Positions 6,111 through 6,673 of a stretch of DNA of 6,673 nt are shown here, piece by piece. Location: the NCBI GenBank assembly GCA_041685935.1, contig JAWLES010000131.1, positions 1 to 6,673 of the forward strand. The letters are read 5' to 3'. A model generated the notes under the pieces. It was not told where the DNA came from. It saw only the letters and a list, made by a program, of their open reading frames with translations, and ran no database searches. Numbering within the stretch: the first letter of the stretch is position 1; each line of letters opens with the position of its first letter. The position numbers and the translations under genes were made by a program. This DNA comes from JAIPEK01 sp041685935 (GTDB lineage Bacteria; Desulfobacterota; Desulfobacteria; Desulfobacterales; Desulfobacteraceae).

Positions 6111-6673
6111 ATGTATACCTCATTTTACCAGCTGAACAAAAAACCGTTCGAGATAAGCTCGGACCCCTCGTTCATGTGGTTCGGCGAGAAACACAAAGAG
6201 GCCCTTGCCACCCTGCGGTACGGCATCTTGAACAATAAAGGGTTTCTTCTTCTCACCGGCGATGTGGGAACCGGCAAAACCACCCTTATAAACGCCCTTT
6301 TAAAAAAACTTTCCAGAAACGTCATTTGCATTTCCGTGTCTGACCCGAACCTGGAAACTCTTGATTTTATAAACTATATCGCTTCCTGTTTCGGCATGAA
6401 AAAGGAATTCAGTTCCAAGGGCCAATTTTTAATAGAGTTTAGAAAATTCTTACTCAAGAGCCATCAAGCCGGAAAAAAAGTGCTCATGATAATTGATGAG
6501 GCGCAGCTCTTGACCGATGACCTGCTGGAACAGATCAGGCTTTTATCCAATATTGACATGGCGGAAACCAAGCTTTTAAATATCTTCTTCGTCGGTCAAA
6601 ACGAATTTAACCATATTTTGCTGAAAACCAACAACCGCGCGGTCCGGCAGCGAATCACCCTCAATTACAACAT
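6111..6673 (+). CDS. ExeA/GspA/MshM-type AAA ATPase, N-terminal part (3' truncated by window)
   Basis: The open frame runs from ATG 6111 off the window end, giving 187 complete codons. The N-terminus (MYTSFYQLNKKPFEISSDPSF) fits the ExeA/GspA family pattern of MYxxFYGLxxxPFxLTPDPxF. Walker A is GDVGTGKTT (50-58, Lys56), Walker B is VLMIIDEAQ (124-132, Asp129 and Glu130), a sensor-1-like segment is FFVGQNEF (159-166), and RAVRQRITLNYN (176-187) begins the arginine-containing region. Family members energise or help assemble envelope machines: ExeA with the type II secretion secretin, MshM in the MSHA pilus, and an ATPase in PEP-CTERM/exopolysaccharide loci. Which role applies is undecided because the C-terminus (peptidoglycan-binding domain or not) is outside the window. 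No Shine-Dalgarno site precedes the ATG, and the upstream stop at 6096-6098 is in the same frame, so 6111 is the only sensible start and translational coupling to the preceding gene is likely. Confidence 0.92.
   Translation, partial: MYTSFYQLNKKPFEISSDPSFMWFGEKHKEALATLRYGILNNKGFLLLTGDVGTGKTTLINALLKKLSRNVICISVSDPNLETLDFINYIASCFGMKKEFSSKGQFLIEFRKFLLKSHQAGKKVLMIIDEAQLLTDDLLEQIRLLSNIDMAETKLLNIFFVGQNEFNHILLKTNNRAVRQRITLNYN

Noticed and set aside
6125..6331. 68-codon minus-strand ORF over the start of the last gene
   Set aside because: It is a shadow of the ATPase frame, which has an intact N-terminal signature and Walker A motif on the plus strand.

Overview
This window most resembles a gram-negative bacterium of the Desulfobacterota (former Deltaproteobacteria, Desulfobacterales-like). 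The grounds are a sigma-54 activator paired with a very large propeller-type sensor kinase, a kinase C-terminal tail that I associate from memory with kinases of this group, a single-domain PilZ protein, and an ExeA/GspA-type ATPase. The placement is inference; the window has no rRNA or other marker gene. I see no mobile element, CRISPR array, tRNA or rRNA.

Layout. (1) Positions 1-485, plus strand: the 3' end of a sigma-54-dependent transcriptional activator (end of the AAA+ domain and a Fis-type helix-turn-helix). (2) 487-4320, plus strand, one base after the first stop: a 1277-residue membrane sensor histidine kinase. It has a signal peptide, 14 'two-component regulator propeller' repeats (two predicted seven-bladed propellers), a Y_Y_Y domain, one transmembrane helix, a coiled coil, HisKA and HATPase_c, and a C-terminal helical tail with no receiver domain. 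(3) 4321-4418: a short convergent intergenic gap. (4) 4419-4751, minus strand: a small, tyrosine-rich PilZ-domain protein, the likely c-di-GMP receptor of the locus. (5) 4752-4943: a divergent intergenic region with a strong PilZ ribosome binding site, AT-rich -10-like elements and a plausible sigma-70 promoter for the rightward genes. (6) 4944-6098, plus strand: a membrane-anchored coiled-coil protein of unknown function whose C-terminus weakly resembles a RelE/HigB-type fold. (7) 6111 to the window end, plus strand: an ExeA/MshM-type AAA ATPase, cut off by the window edge.

How the genes may work together. Genes 1 and 2 look like one operon and a cognate pair. A periplasmic ligand would be sensed by the double propeller, the signal would cross the membrane to the kinase core, and phosphate would pass to the sigma-54 activator if that protein carries a receiver domain upstream of the window. 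Genes 6 and 7 form a second, probably co-transcribed unit around a cell-envelope or secretion/pilus ATPase. The PilZ gene is read divergently from this unit and may add c-di-GMP control. The link between the two halves of the window is positional only.

The most unusual points are the kinase architecture (HTCS-like sensor, no receiver, orphan C-terminal helical domain), the unknown coiled-coil protein with a toxin-fold-like tail beside a secretion-type ATPase, and the tyrosine-rich PilZ protein.
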